Positions 8,621 through 17,190 of a DNA stretch of 64,000 nucleotides are shown piece after piece. Source of the DNA: Syntrophaceae bacterium UBA6087. Its GTDB lineage: Bacteria; Desulfobacterota; Desulfomonilia; UBA1062. The first letter of the stretch is position 1. Each line of letters begins with the position of its first letter. Location: the NCBI GenBank assembly GCA_002448235.1, contig DIXF01000002.1:1-64000 (forward strand), in the 5' to 3' direction. The position numbers were made by a program, and so were the translations under genes. The notes under the pieces are model-generated. The model made no database searches. It worked only from the letters and a program-made list of their open reading frames with translations, and was not told where the DNA came from.

Positions 8621-9721
8621 ATGGAAAAGGTGATCGCAGTCTTGGAGGGCGACGGGATAGGGCCGGAGATCGTCCGGGAAGCCATCAAGGTGCTCCGCGC
8701 AGTCGAGGAAAAGCATCATCACCGCTTTGCGCTGAACTACGCACCCTTCGGCGCCGGGGCCTATTTCAGCGAGGGATCGCCCTTTCCTGATCATACGAAA
8801 AAGATCTGCGACGAGGCGGACGTGATCATCAAGGGCCCGGTGGGCCTGGCAGTGAACGAGATGAACTCCATTCCGCCGGAGTGCCGTCCGGAGATAGGCG
8901 CTATCCTTCCCCTGAGGAGCCGCTACGATACGTTCGCGAACTTCAGGCCGGTCAGGCTGCCCAAGAGTCTGGCCGCTTTTTCGCCGCTCAAACCCTCCAT
9001 TGTCGGCGAAGGCATCGACATCCTCATGATCCGCGAGCTGGTCGGGGGCATCTACTTCGGGAACAAGATCGAAGGGCCTTCCACCGGGATGCGCTCCTCG
9101 ACCGACGAATGCACCTACACCGATGAGCAGGTCAGGAGGGTTGCGATCGTGGCCTTCGAAGAGGCACGCAAGAGGTCTTCGATGCTTACCAATATTCACA
9201 AGGCGAATATCCTCGCCACGTCGCGCTTCTGGAAAGAGGTCGTCGAAGATGTGGCAAAGAACTTCCCCGATGTGCCCTACTGCTCCATGCTGGTGGACAA
9301 CGCCGCGTACCAGCTTATCAAGAACCCGGTCCAGTTCAACGGCGTTGTGCTGCTGGAGAATATGCAGGGCGATATCCTCACGGACCAGGCCGGAGGAATC
9401 ATCGGCTCGCTGGGATTGATGCCTTCCGCCTGCATCGGCCCTCGCAAAAGTTATGTAGAACCCGCTCACGGCTCTGCCCCCGATATCGCAAACAAGAATA
9501 TCGCCAACCCCTATTCCATGATCGGGAGTCTGGCGCTCATGTTCGACCGGTGCCTCGACCTTCCCGGCGAGGCCGGTGAAATATGGGGCGCCCTTTTCCA
9601 GGTGTTCGAGCAGGGCTACACCACGGCCGATCTCATGGAGGGGCCGTTTGATACAAAGAAACTGCTCTCCACGAGCGATTTCGGCGATATGGTTGCAGAG
9701 AGCATTCTCCGGAACCCCTGA
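8621..9721 (+). CDS. leuB: Isopropylmalate/isocitrate dehydrogenase family protein (LeuB-like)
   Basis: A 366-aa NAD(P)-dependent beta-decarboxylating dehydrogenase. It opens with VLEGDGIGPEIV and contains the substrate segment YDTFANFRPVRLP, the catalytic segment around VDNAAYQLIKNP, the metal-binding aspartate region GDILTDQAGGIIGSLGLMPSA, and the coenzyme loop EPAHGSAPDIANKNIANP. The ANFRP segment and length best fit 3-isopropylmalate dehydrogenase of leucine synthesis. No leuA, leuC or leuD is near, so homoisocitrate or tartrate dehydrogenase activity cannot be excluded. The start has AAAGGGAGTGTC upstream. Stand-alone gene between GH57 and an Lrp-like domain. Confidence 0.8.
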   Translation: MEKVIAVLEGDGIGPEIVREAIKVLRAVEEKHHHRFALNYAPFGAGAYFSEGSPFPDHTKKICDEADVIIKGPVGLAVNEMNSIPPECRPEIGAILPLRSRYDTFANFRPVRLPKSLAAFSPLKPSIVGEGIDILMIRELVGGIYFGNKIEGPSTGMRSSTDECTYTDEQVRRVAIVAFEEARKRSSMLTNIHKANILATSRFWKEVVEDVAKNFPDVPYCSMLVDNAAYQLIKNPVQFNGVVLLENMQGDILTDQAGGIIGSLGLMPSACIGPRKSYVEPAHGSAPDIANKNIANPYSMIGSLALMFDRCLDLPGEAGEIWGALFQVFEQGYTTADLMEGPFDTKKLLSTSDFGDMVAESILRNP

Positions 9722-9807
9722 AAAGCAAAGGCCTCCCTCTTTTCGGGAAATCGTGTGGAGGCAGGGGTTTATTGAAACGATATATCGAATCAGCAGGAGG
9801 GAAGACC

Positions 9808-10089
9808 ATGGTTACCGCAGTCATTCTTTTACAGGTCAGCCGTGAGCGCATCAACGCGGCCGCCGAAGAGCTTGCAGACACCGAAGGCATGTCAGAGGTC
9901 TTCTCGGTGAGCGGACGCTATGACCTGATCGCAATCGCACGGGTCAGGGACAACGACGATCTCGCAGACCTCGTCACGAACCGCATGGCAAAGATAAGCG
10001 GAATAACCGCCTCCGAGACCATGCTCGCGTTCCGCGCCTTATCCCGCCACGACCTCGAAGGCATGTTCGCCGTCGGGTTTGGAGAGTAG
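9808..10089 (+). CDS. Stand-alone Lrp/AsnC ligand-binding (RAM) domain protein
   Basis: A 93-aa protein consisting only of the alpha-beta sandwich ligand-binding domain of Lrp/AsnC regulators (VTAVILLQVSRERINAAAEEL, then the VSGRYDLIAIARV strand). No helix-turn-helix is present. Such stand-alone domains can bind amino acids or co-assemble with full-length Lrp proteins. The start at 9808 has CAGGAGGGAAGACC upstream; an upstream in-frame start would add 12 residues but lacks a ribosome site. It follows the LeuB-like gene by 86 bp on the same strand, which could link it to branched-chain amino acid sensing, though that is only context. Confidence 0.8.
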   Translation: MVTAVILLQVSRERINAAAEELADTEGMSEVFSVSGRYDLIAIARVRDNDDLADLVTNRMAKISGITASETMLAFRALSRHDLEGMFAVGFGE

Positions 10090-10156
10090 GCCTTTATCCT
10101 GTCGCTGAAGGCAGCAGCCCCTCTCGTTCGATTATCCCCGGCGCTGGACGATATTC

Positions 10157-11404
10157 TTATTCGTACACCTTTTCTTCCGTCTCGTGAGCGTTCAGCGCGT
10201 CTTCTTCTACATCCCGCACGTCTTCCTTGGAGAGGACCTTGAAGTATTCCTTGTACCACTCGTTCTGGATGATGAGCTGCATGACTTCATTCGTGCCGAC
10301 CCAGATCATGGAAAGCCTGATGTCTCGGACGATGCGCTCCAGCGGATAGACGCTCGTATAGCCGATACCGCCGACCGACTGCATGCATTTGTTCGCGATC
10401 TCCCATGCGGCCTCCGTGACGAACTTCTTGCTCTGGGAGACCATCCGCCTCACCCTCCCCGGATGGACGGTGCCGGAATCCACTGCCCGGCAGGTTGTGT
10501 AGACCATGGACCTCGCCGCATCGAGCAGGAGCACGCAGTCCGCCACCTTGAAGCCCACGGCCTGGAAGTTCTGGATGGGAAACCCGAAGGCCTTGCGCTT
10601 GGAGGTGTATCTCGTGGCGATCTCGATTGCAGGCCGCACCGAGCCGATGGTCATGGCGGCAGTGCCGAGCCGCTCCGGGATCATCATGCGCACGAACACG
10701 TCATAGCCGCCGTTGATGCCGTTCAGCGCATAGCGCTCGGGCACGCGGACATCACGGAGCACGAGCCGGCCGGCACCGCCGCCGCGCACACCCATGAGAC
10801 CGTAGATATACTTGCTTTCTACGCCTTCGGTCCGCGGCACCATAAAGGCGGTCATGCGCCTGTGCGGAGGCGCGGTCGGATCGGTAACGGCATAGACCAG
10901 GAACCAGTCAGCCCCTTCGGCGCCTACGATAAACCGCTTCTGCCCGTTGATGATCCAGTCGTCGCCGTCTTTCTTTGCATAGGTGGTGGCCCCGAAGAAA
11001 TCCGAGCCGCCCCTCGGCTCGGTGAGGCCTTCCGCGGCAAAGGTCTCGCCCTTGAGCAGCGGCACGACAACCGCTTGCTTGAGCTCCTCCGACCCGAACT
11101 CGATGACGGCCTCGCACACGATGTCCGCCCCTACCCCCCACAGGCATGCCAGGGAATAGCTCGCGACGCCGATTTCCTCTGCGACGATCCCGTCATCCAC
11201 CCAGCTCAAGCCCCTTCCGCCGTACTTTTTCGGGAGGCGGATGCCGAGGAGGTTTCTCCTGCCCGCTTCCTTGAGATATTCATGGGGGAACTGGACCTTC
11301 TCCGCGTCCATATCGAGAATGAGCTGTTTGGGAACCCACTTCGTAAACGCCCGCGCCTCGTCCCTGAGCTTTTTCTGTTCATCGGTCATCATGAAATCGA
11401 ACAT
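10157..11404 (-). CDS. Acyl-CoA dehydrogenase (second of three)
   Basis: A 415-aa acyl-CoA dehydrogenase with the N-terminal helical domain beginning FMMTDEQKKLRDEARAF, the FAD/substrate strand GLTEPRGGSDFFG, the mid-domain DWIINGQKRFIVGAE, and the C-terminal MIWVGTNEVMQL signature. A cytoplasmic flavoprotein; the acyl substrate is not deducible. GGGAGG lies just before the ATG. It is transcribed alone, away from the XRE regulator whose promoter shares the intergenic region. The sequence diverges clearly from the copy at 3.9-5.0 kb, so this is not a recent duplicate. Confidence 0.9.
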   Translation of the reverse strand: MFDFMMTDEQKKLRDEARAFTKWVPKQLILDMDAEKVQFPHEYLKEAGRRNLLGIRLPKKYGGRGLSWVDDGIVAEEIGVASYSLACLWGVGADIVCEAVIEFGSEELKQAVVVPLLKGETFAAEGLTEPRGGSDFFGATTYAKKDGDDWIINGQKRFIVGAEGADWFLVYAVTDPTAPPHRRMTAFMVPRTEGVESKYIYGLMGVRGGGAGRLVLRDVRVPERYALNGINGGYDVFVRMMIPERLGTAAMTIGSVRPAIEIATRYTSKRKAFGFPIQNFQAVGFKVADCVLLLDAARSMVYTTCRAVDSGTVHPGRVRRMVSQSKKFVTEAAWEIANKCMQSVGGIGYTSVYPLERIVRDIRLSMIWVGTNEVMQLIIQNEWYKEYFKVLSKEDVRDVEEDALNAHETEEKVYE

Positions 11405-11437
11405 GGCTTGCCTCCCGTTATAACGCTTTGTTGTATT

Positions 11438-11466
11438 ATTATCTCTATCTGTTATAAAGAAGTCAA
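11438..11466 (-). promoter_or_regulatory. Promoter of the second acyl-CoA dehydrogenase
   Basis: On the minus strand TTGACT (11466-11461) and GATAAT (11443-11438) are spaced by 17 bases. The heptamer GTTATAA occurs at 11417-11423 (within the palindrome GTTATAAC) and again at 11451-11457, bracketing the -10 box: a possible operator pair for the divergent XRE regulator. Confidence 0.6.
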
Positions 11467-11477
11467 TGACAATTTCC

Positions 11478-11506
11478 TTGCATTTCCTTCATATCCTGAA
11501 GAATAT
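11478..11506 (+). promoter_or_regulatory. Probable promoter of the XRE regulator gene
   Basis: TTGCAT and GAATAT are spaced by 17 bases, ending 34 bases before the regulator start codon. Confidence 0.45.
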
Positions 11507-11540
11507 GGGAGAAGATTAAAAAGGCAGAGACGGGAGCTGT

Positions 11541-11900
11541 ATGGGGTTCAAGGAGATCGGGAGAAAGATCCAGGCGGCGCGGGATGACAAGGGCATGACC
11601 CAGGTGGACCTTGCCCGGGAGCTGGGAATCACCCAGGCGGCGCTCTCGAACTACGAGCTCGGCAAGCGCAGGCTCTACCTTCACCAGATCGAACAGATCG
11701 CCCGCATCCTGGGGAAAAAGCTGGATTATTTCATTGCCGAAGAAGATACCCTGCTCCCTGGTTCCCGCCCGGATCAGCAAGGCAATTCGCACGAGGCTAC
11801 CTTTTCCAGGATAGCCCGGCTTGACGCTCTCGAGCTTCGCTCCTTAAACGAATTCCTCGATTATCTTCAATGGAGGAGACATCATGTTCGCGATGAATGA
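11541..11900 (+). CDS. XRE-family transcriptional regulator
   Basis: A 119-aa DNA-binding protein with a Cro/CI helix-turn-helix at residues ~5-65; the recognition region is MTQVDLARELGITQAALSNYELGKRRLYLHQI. The C-terminal 50 residues are short and carry no recognisable ligand domain. It starts 136 bp from the divergent acyl-CoA dehydrogenase, and its last 17 bases overlap the start of the next acyl-CoA dehydrogenase on the same strand, so it probably controls one or both. The ribosome site (ACGGGAGC) is modest. Ligand unknown. Confidence 0.85.
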   Translation: MGFKEIGRKIQAARDDKGMTQVDLARELGITQAALSNYELGKRRLYLHQIEQIARILGKKLDYFIAEEDTLLPGSRPDQQGNSHEATFSRIARLDALELRSLNEFLDYLQWRRHHVRDE

Positions 11901-13008
11901 TGAACAGCAGGCACTCGTTCAGACGGCGACCCGGTTCGCCGAAGACCGTAAAGACATCCTCTCCGCCGGCGGCGGCACGTTAGAGAAGGCAAAGGACATC
12001 TACAGGGCGTACGCCGGTGCAGGCTACCATGCCCTTCTCATCCCGAAAGAATTCCACGGCCAGGGCCTCGATTACGTCAGTGCCGGTCTCGTGTACGAGG
12101 AGCTGAGCTACCGCCTCCCCGGCACGCTCCACGGCCCGGTCACCACTGCCCACTGCGCCGAGATGATCAGGATAGGCCTCGAAGGAGACCGGCAGGCCTC
12201 GCACCTTACGGCGATCGCCCGTGACGGCCTTGCGGCAGGCTTCTGCCTGACCGAAGAAGGGGCTGGCTCGGACATCGCATCGATCGCGACCACAGTCAGA
12301 AAAACGGACGGCGGATATCTGATCAGCGGAAAGAAGAGCATCGTCATCAATCACGCCCTGGCATCGTATCTCATCGTCTTTGCCGCCGGCTCGCCGGGCA
12401 AGGGCCGGGGCGGGCTGAACGCTTTTCTGCTGAGCCCTGACCTGCCGGGCGTATCGATCGGAAAGCCATATGCTTCGCCCGAATGCAGCTTCAGCGTGAT
12501 GGGACCGGTGAGCTTTGACGATGTCCCTGCCCCTGAAAGCTCGCTGCTGGGCGAAGAGGGAAGCGGCTATTTTCTCCTCATGGAAACCCTGGACAGGGGC
12601 AGGCCCCTGGTTGCCGCCTGCTGTGTGGGATCTGCCAGGAAGGTCTTCGACATAGTGCTCCGGCACGCGAAAGACAGGTCGCAGTTCGGGAAGGATCTGT
12701 TCTCCTTCCAGGGGGTATCGTTTCCCCTGGCGGAATACGCAACCCGCCTCCAGGCTTCCCGGCTACTGGCGTTCGATGCCTTGCGCCGGATCGACGCGAA
12801 GTCGAGCTTTTCCCTGGAAGCATCCATGGCAAAGCTCCACGCAAGCGACACCCTGCTCGACCTTGCATCCTTCGGCATGGAAACCCTCGGCTACCGGGCC
12901 GCATCCGAATCGCACGAGATCCGCCGCATCCATAGGGAAGCCCTGCTCATGAAGTCCATAGACGGCACGGCGAATGTACAGAAGATGGTGATCGCCTCGC
13001 AGCTGTAG
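11884..13008 (+). CDS. Acyl-CoA dehydrogenase (third of three, divergent type)
   Basis: A 374-aa acyl-CoA dehydrogenase family flavoprotein: N-terminal MNDEQQALVQTATRFAED, FAD/substrate segment FCLTEEGAGSDIASIAT, mid-strand GGYLISGKKSIVINHALASY, the arginine region HAKDRSQFGKDLFSFQG, and a C-terminal SIDGTANVQKM in place of the usual YGGTNEIQ. It is the most divergent of the three. TGGAGGAGACATC precedes the ATG, which lies inside the end of the XRE gene (17-base overlap), so translation is probably coupled. Substrate unknown. Confidence 0.87.
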   Translation: MFAMNDEQQALVQTATRFAEDRKDILSAGGGTLEKAKDIYRAYAGAGYHALLIPKEFHGQGLDYVSAGLVYEELSYRLPGTLHGPVTTAHCAEMIRIGLEGDRQASHLTAIARDGLAAGFCLTEEGAGSDIASIATTVRKTDGGYLISGKKSIVINHALASYLIVFAAGSPGKGRGGLNAFLLSPDLPGVSIGKPYASPECSFSVMGPVSFDDVPAPESSLLGEEGSGYFLLMETLDRGRPLVAACCVGSARKVFDIVLRHAKDRSQFGKDLFSFQGVSFPLAEYATRLQASRLLAFDALRRIDAKSSFSLEASMAKLHASDTLLDLASFGMETLGYRAASESHEIRRIHREALLMKSIDGTANVQKMVIASQL

Positions 13009-13020
13009 GCGGGTAAGGGC

Positions 13021-14958
13021 TTATGAACCTTTCCGGGACACGAGGGAGAAATCCACGTGCCCCTTCACAGGATCGACCCGTACAACCCGGACCTGTATGA
13101 TATCTCCTATGGAGATCGTGCGCTTTCCGAGCTTCACGTTCCTGCCTTCTTCTACCCGGACGTTACGCATGTCGGACAGCGACACGAGGCCGTCAAAGGG
13201 CGGGTCGAAGATCTCGACGAACATGCCGAAAGCGAGGATGCTCGTGACCACCCCGCTGAACTCGTCGCCGATGTGCCGTTGCATGTAGGCAGCTGTCTTG
13301 AGGCGGATGACCTCATACATCGCGTCGTCCGTTTTCCTTTCCTTGTCCGAGATTTCCGAGGCGATGTGCGTGATGTATCCGTCGAGCTTGCCGCGCTCTT
13401 TTTCGGAGATCGCCCGGCGGGAAAAAACGGTTTTCAGCAGCCGGTGAATGATGAGGTCGGAGTACCTCCTGATGGGAGAGGTAAAATGGGTGTAGCAGGT
13501 GCTGCCGAGCCCGAAATGGCCCAGATCTTCGGAAAAGTACTTGGCACGCTTGAGCGACCGCAGGATGTGCTGATTGACGAAGCTGTGCAGCGGGGTCTCT
13601 GCATACAGGCCGGAGATGTGCTGGAGGGCGAACGAGAGATTTTTGCGTGCCTGGACGGACCGGAAAAACCCGTTCAGCTCTTCTTTCTCCAGCCCGATCT
13701 CTCTGAGCGTTTCGTAGAGCCCCATGAGATTGTCGGCGGCCGGCTCCTCGTGGACCCGGTAGAGGGTGGGCATGGAGTGCTTCTCAAGGTATCCGCAGAC
13801 CGCGTGGTTGGCGCACAGCATGGCCTCTTCGATAAGCTTCTCGGCCGCACCCCGCCGGTACCGGTACACCCTGTCCACGTCACCGTCATAGCCGATAGTG
13901 ATGCCCACTTCGGAGATATCGAAGTCCAGCGCCCCCTTCTTGAGGCGGTTTTTGTAAAGATGCCGGGCCATCCGGTCGAGCTCCAGGACCCTCGACGCCA
14001 CCTCTCCATCCAGAGAATCGGGCTTTTTGCGGGACTCAATGAAGGGGTTGAGCTCCTCGTAGATAAGCCGCGCCTTCGAATGGATGACCGCATCGAAGCA
14101 GTCCACATCCAGGACCTTGCCCCGCGGGCCCAGTCGGATCTCCACAGCGATGACCAGCCTGTCCTCATCGGGCTTTAAGCTCATGATGCCGTTGGAGAGG
14201 ACCTCGGGCAGCATGGGGATGGCTTCCTCGGGGAAATAGACGCTGAATCCCCGGTGGCGCGCCTCGGCATCGAGCGGCGTGTCTCGCTTGACCACATGGG
14301 CAACGTCGGCGATGGCGACGGTCAGAAGAAAGGTGCCGTCATCCAGTTTTTCGATTCCCACGGCATCGTCAAAATCCTTGGCCGTGGCCCCGTCGATGGT
14401 AAAGAGGACCCTTTGTCGCAAGTCTCTGCGCTTTTGAAGCTCTGCCGGGATGTTTATCCGGGAGACCTTCTTCGCCTGCTGCTCCACCTCTTCGGGGAAG
14501 AGCCAGGGAAGCCCGTACTTTATGGCAACGAACCGCAAGTCGTCCCCGGTATTTTCGGGGATATCGAGGCGGCGCTCTATCTTGGCGGTTACGGTCCTCG
14601 TCCTTTCGACGTTTTTCGGGAGATCCACGGAAGCGATCACCACGTCGCCGTCCCGTATCGTGCCGCGGTTCTCGGGCCGCACGACAACGGCATAGGGAAA
14701 CGTGTCAAAGGGGATAATGATCCCCCGCTTTTTCCTGTCGCGAAAGGTTCCGCTTACGGTTGTCGGGGTTCGTTTGAGGACCGAGAGGACCTCGCCCCGC
14801 AGGCCTTTCTTTTCCCGGTAGGCCCAGACCTCGACCAGGTCGCCGTCCATGGCGCCCATGAGCCCTTCGGGGGGGACGAACACATCGTCGCGACCCTCTC
14901 CGGTGATGATAAAAGCGAAGCCTTTGGGATTCCAGTGCACTGTTCCCTGAATCTTCAT
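13021..14958 (-). CDS. rnr: Ribonuclease R
   Basis: A 645-aa 3'-to-5' exoribonuclease of the RNase II/R family that degrades structured RNA. N-terminal OB/cold-shock folds (residues ~1-130) precede the RNB catalytic domain, whose metal-binding aspartates lie in GATAKDFDDAVG (D195, D197, D198), followed by the SPIRRYSDLIIHRLL motif and a C-terminal S1 domain (~560-640, GVVTSILAFGMFVEIFDPPFDG). It is shorter than the ~800-aa enterobacterial enzyme because N-terminal helix and C-terminal tail extensions are absent. The start at 14958 follows GGAGAGGAAAGG; an upstream in-frame start would run through a large palindrome. Its 3' end converges with the third acyl-CoA dehydrogenase. Confidence 0.93.
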   Translation of the reverse strand: MKIQGTVHWNPKGFAFIITGEGRDDVFVPPEGLMGAMDGDLVEVWAYREKKGLRGEVLSVLKRTPTTVSGTFRDRKKRGIIIPFDTFPYAVVVRPENRGTIRDGDVVIASVDLPKNVERTRTVTAKIERRLDIPENTGDDLRFVAIKYGLPWLFPEEVEQQAKKVSRINIPAELQKRRDLRQRVLFTIDGATAKDFDDAVGIEKLDDGTFLLTVAIADVAHVVKRDTPLDAEARHRGFSVYFPEEAIPMLPEVLSNGIMSLKPDEDRLVIAVEIRLGPRGKVLDVDCFDAVIHSKARLIYEELNPFIESRKKPDSLDGEVASRVLELDRMARHLYKNRLKKGALDFDISEVGITIGYDGDVDRVYRYRRGAAEKLIEEAMLCANHAVCGYLEKHSMPTLYRVHEEPAADNLMGLYETLREIGLEKEELNGFFRSVQARKNLSFALQHISGLYAETPLHSFVNQHILRSLKRAKYFSEDLGHFGLGSTCYTHFTSPIRRYSDLIIHRLLKTVFSRRAISEKERGKLDGYITHIASEISDKERKTDDAMYEVIRLKTAAYMQRHIGDEFSGVVTSILAFGMFVEIFDPPFDGLVSLSDMRNVRVEEGRNVKLGKRTISIGDIIQVRVVRVDPVKGHVDFSLVSRKGS

Positions 14959-14985
14959 CCTTTCCTCTCCAAAGCCTCCAGAAGC

Positions 14986-15013
14986 ATCATTGCATATTTG
15001 CCTATGCAATGAT
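14986..15013. promoter_or_regulatory. 28-base perfect dyad between rnr and the kinase-like gene
   Basis: ATCATTGCATA and TATGCAATGAT are exact 11-base inverted repeats separated by TTTGCC. The element begins 28 bases upstream of the rnr start codon and also overlaps a possible plus-strand promoter (TTGCAT at 14990-14995, TAGATA at 15013-15018). It could be an operator for both divergent genes or a hairpin in the rnr leader. Confidence 0.7.
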
Positions 15014-15064
15014 AGATATAAATAAGCGATTCCATAGCAAATATCGAGGGAGTTTGAGGTTTCC

Positions 15065-15700
15065 GTGACCTATCATGAGCTGAAAAAAAACCGACCCTAC
15101 GGGCCCACCGTGCGGCTCGTTTCCAAAGGCGGAAAGCTCGTGGTGGAAAAAACCTACCGGGACAAGGGCTTGCCCGTGCGACTGCTCGGCTCTGCCCTGA
15201 TCTTCTGGGAAGGCTTTATCTACTCCAGGCTCCAGGGCCTGGAAGGAATACCCGAGGCATTGCCCGCGCCTGACAGGCTCACTCTCGTTACCGGCTTCAT
15301 GGGGGGAGAGAACCTCAAGGATACCTCACGGACACCCGGAGACGCCTACTTTGCATCGCTCAAAAACCTCATAGAAAGGATGCACGGCCGGGGCGTCATC
15401 CATCTCGATTTGCGAAACCGGAGGAATTACGGCATCGACGACCGTGGGATGCCCTACCTCGTCGATTTCGCCACCTGCCTGTATATCCCCTGGGGCAACC
15501 GCGTCAGGAGGCTTTTTGAAACCATAGACTGGATGGGCTTCGCAAAGGTGAAGGACAAGATCCTGCCCCGGAGCCTGGATGAGAGAGAAAAGGGGCTGCT
15601 TTCCCTGGGCGAACGGCTGAGCATGATCTGGCTTCCTACAAAATTAGTCCGTGCCGTTCGGGAATGGGTAAAACTTCTGAGATCAAAACGCCGGAAATAA
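15065..15700 (+). CDS. Small protein-kinase-like protein
   Basis: A 211-aa protein with a reduced protein-kinase fold of the lipopolysaccharide-kinase/RIO-like type. The catalytic loop reads VIHLDLRNRRNYG (HxDLxxxN) and the metal-binding segment LVDFATC replaces DFG; a lysine in KLVVEKTYRD is the probable ATP-binding lysine. The C-terminus is basic. The start is GTG at 15065, with TTGAGG five bases upstream; the nearby ATG at 15073 is out of frame. It is transcribed away from rnr. Substrate unknown: it may phosphorylate a sugar, lipid head group or protein. Confidence 0.75.
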   Translation: MTYHELKKNRPYGPTVRLVSKGGKLVVEKTYRDKGLPVRLLGSALIFWEGFIYSRLQGLEGIPEALPAPDRLTLVTGFMGGENLKDTSRTPGDAYFASLKNLIERMHGRGVIHLDLRNRRNYGIDDRGMPYLVDFATCLYIPWGNRVRRLFETIDWMGFAKVKDKILPRSLDEREKGLLSLGERLSMIWLPTKLVRAVREWVKLLRSKRRK

Positions 15701-15810
15701 CGGGCATGCGGCTTTTCCCAGACAAAATGCAGTTGAATTTTTCAAACGGCCCATATATAGACCACACTCTGAGATCATTTCCACCAGCAACCGTAAAAAG
15801 GAGAAGGTAA

Positions 15811-17094
15811 GTGCCCAAGATACGTTCCTTCAGAGGGATACGCTACAACCCTGAAAAGGTTGATCTCAGCAAGGTCGTTTGCCCGCCGTTCGACGCCATC
15901 AGCGTTTCCGAAGTAGACAATTACTATGCAGCTTCTCCTTATAATGCCGTAAGGCTGGTTTTGGGCAGGCAGCAGCCGAAAGACTCCAAGACGGACAACC
16001 GCTACACGCGGGCGCGGGACTTTTTCCGGCAGTGGCAGCAGCAGAACGTACTCGTGGAAGACAAAGAACCGGCGCTCTATTTTCATGAGCATACCTACTC
16101 CGTAGGCGACCATACCTACACGAGAAGGGGGTTCATCGCGTCTGTCCATCTCGAGGACGATGAAAAGAAAAGCATCCATCCCCACGAGTATACCCAGAAA
16201 GGGCCGAAGCTCGACCGCTTGCGCCTCATGAACGAAGTACGGATGAACTTCAGCTCGGTTTTCGGGGTATATTCCGATTCCAAACGGATTATCGATACCA
16301 AGGTGCGTCCGTCTCTGGGCAGCCCGCACGTGGAATTCGACGGCCAGAAGGAAAGCCACCGGCTGTGGATCATCGACGATGCGCGCATCATCGAACAGAT
16401 CACCAAGCTGATGCAGAACAAGAAAATCCTCATTGCAGACGGCCATCACCGCTACGAAACCGCGCGAACCTACCGGGACCGGATGAGAGCCGCTACGGGC
16501 AAAAATGACGGCGACCAGAGCTTCGATTACCTCCAGATGTACCTGGTGAATAAAGAAGAGGGCCTCACCATACTGCCGGCTCACCGGGTGGTCACGGACA
16601 GCATGGGGGTGGGCCTGGTCGATCTCGAATACCGCATCAAAGAGATGTTCAACATGGTCCCCTACGACAACAAGAAAAGCTTCCTCTCCGCGCTGACCAA
16701 AGGCGGAAAAGGGACACTCGGGCTGTATGTCAAGGGCATCCCCCGGTACTATCTCCTCGACCTTGCCGAGGACTTCGATTTGTGCGGCTATATGCCGGGA
16801 AGCACCCACCCGCTGCTGAAGAAACTGGATGTCAATATCCTCCACGAGTGCATCCTCGACCCTATCCTGGGGATATCGCCCACCGTGAGCGGCAGCCGTC
16901 TCGTGTATACCAGCAGCGCCGATACGGCGCTGACCATGGTGCTCAAGGAAAAGGCGGATATTGCATTCCTGCTGAACCCCATCAATATCGAGGACATCCT
17001 GGAGATCGCCGAGGCCGGGTTGAAAATGCCCCAGGAATCGACCACTTTTTATCCCAGGGTTCCCACGGGGATCGTCTTCCATTCCCTCGAATAA
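15811..17094 (+). CDS. DUF1015 family protein
   Basis: A 427-aa cytoplasmic protein matching the DUF1015 family common in anaerobes (older annotations link it to HTH or SerC-associated functions). Recognisable segments are IRSFRGIRYNPEKVDLSKVVCPPFD at the N-terminus, the YFHEHTYSVGDHTYTRRGFIA strand, the ADGHHRYETARTYRDRM motif whose His/Asp/Arg cluster suggests an active site, and FLLNPINIEDILEIAEAGLKMPQEST near the end. GTG start with AAGGAG upstream. The biochemical role of this family is not established, and the isolated position gives no further clue. Confidence 0.85.
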   Translation: MPKIRSFRGIRYNPEKVDLSKVVCPPFDAISVSEVDNYYAASPYNAVRLVLGRQQPKDSKTDNRYTRARDFFRQWQQQNVLVEDKEPALYFHEHTYSVGDHTYTRRGFIASVHLEDDEKKSIHPHEYTQKGPKLDRLRLMNEVRMNFSSVFGVYSDSKRIIDTKVRPSLGSPHVEFDGQKESHRLWIIDDARIIEQITKLMQNKKILIADGHHRYETARTYRDRMRAATGKNDGDQSFDYLQMYLVNKEEGLTILPAHRVVTDSMGVGLVDLEYRIKEMFNMVPYDNKKSFLSALTKGGKGTLGLYVKGIPRYYLLDLAEDFDLCGYMPGSTHPLLKKLDVNILHECILDPILGISPTVSGSRLVYTSSADTALTMVLKEKADIAFLLNPINIEDILEIAEAGLKMPQESTTFYPRVPTGIVFHSLE

Positions 17095-17190
17095 TTTAGG
17101 CCTTGCCCGCAAGAAGCCTGCACCAGAAGGGAGCCGTCCTATCTGCGGTTTTTTAAACATGGCCTTCTCGGGCCTTTTTCCAGGGGCATA

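Noticed and set aside
8027..9469. Minus-strand frame opposite the GH57 and LeuB-like genes
   Set aside because: It spans two real genes and the gap between them, with no motif or ribosome site.
10184..11587. Plus-strand frame opposite the second acyl-CoA dehydrogenase
   Set aside because: Antisense shadow that also runs across the divergent promoters into the XRE gene.
15775..17160. Minus-strand frame opposite the DUF1015 gene
   Set aside because: No motif, and the plus-strand protein has clear family segments.
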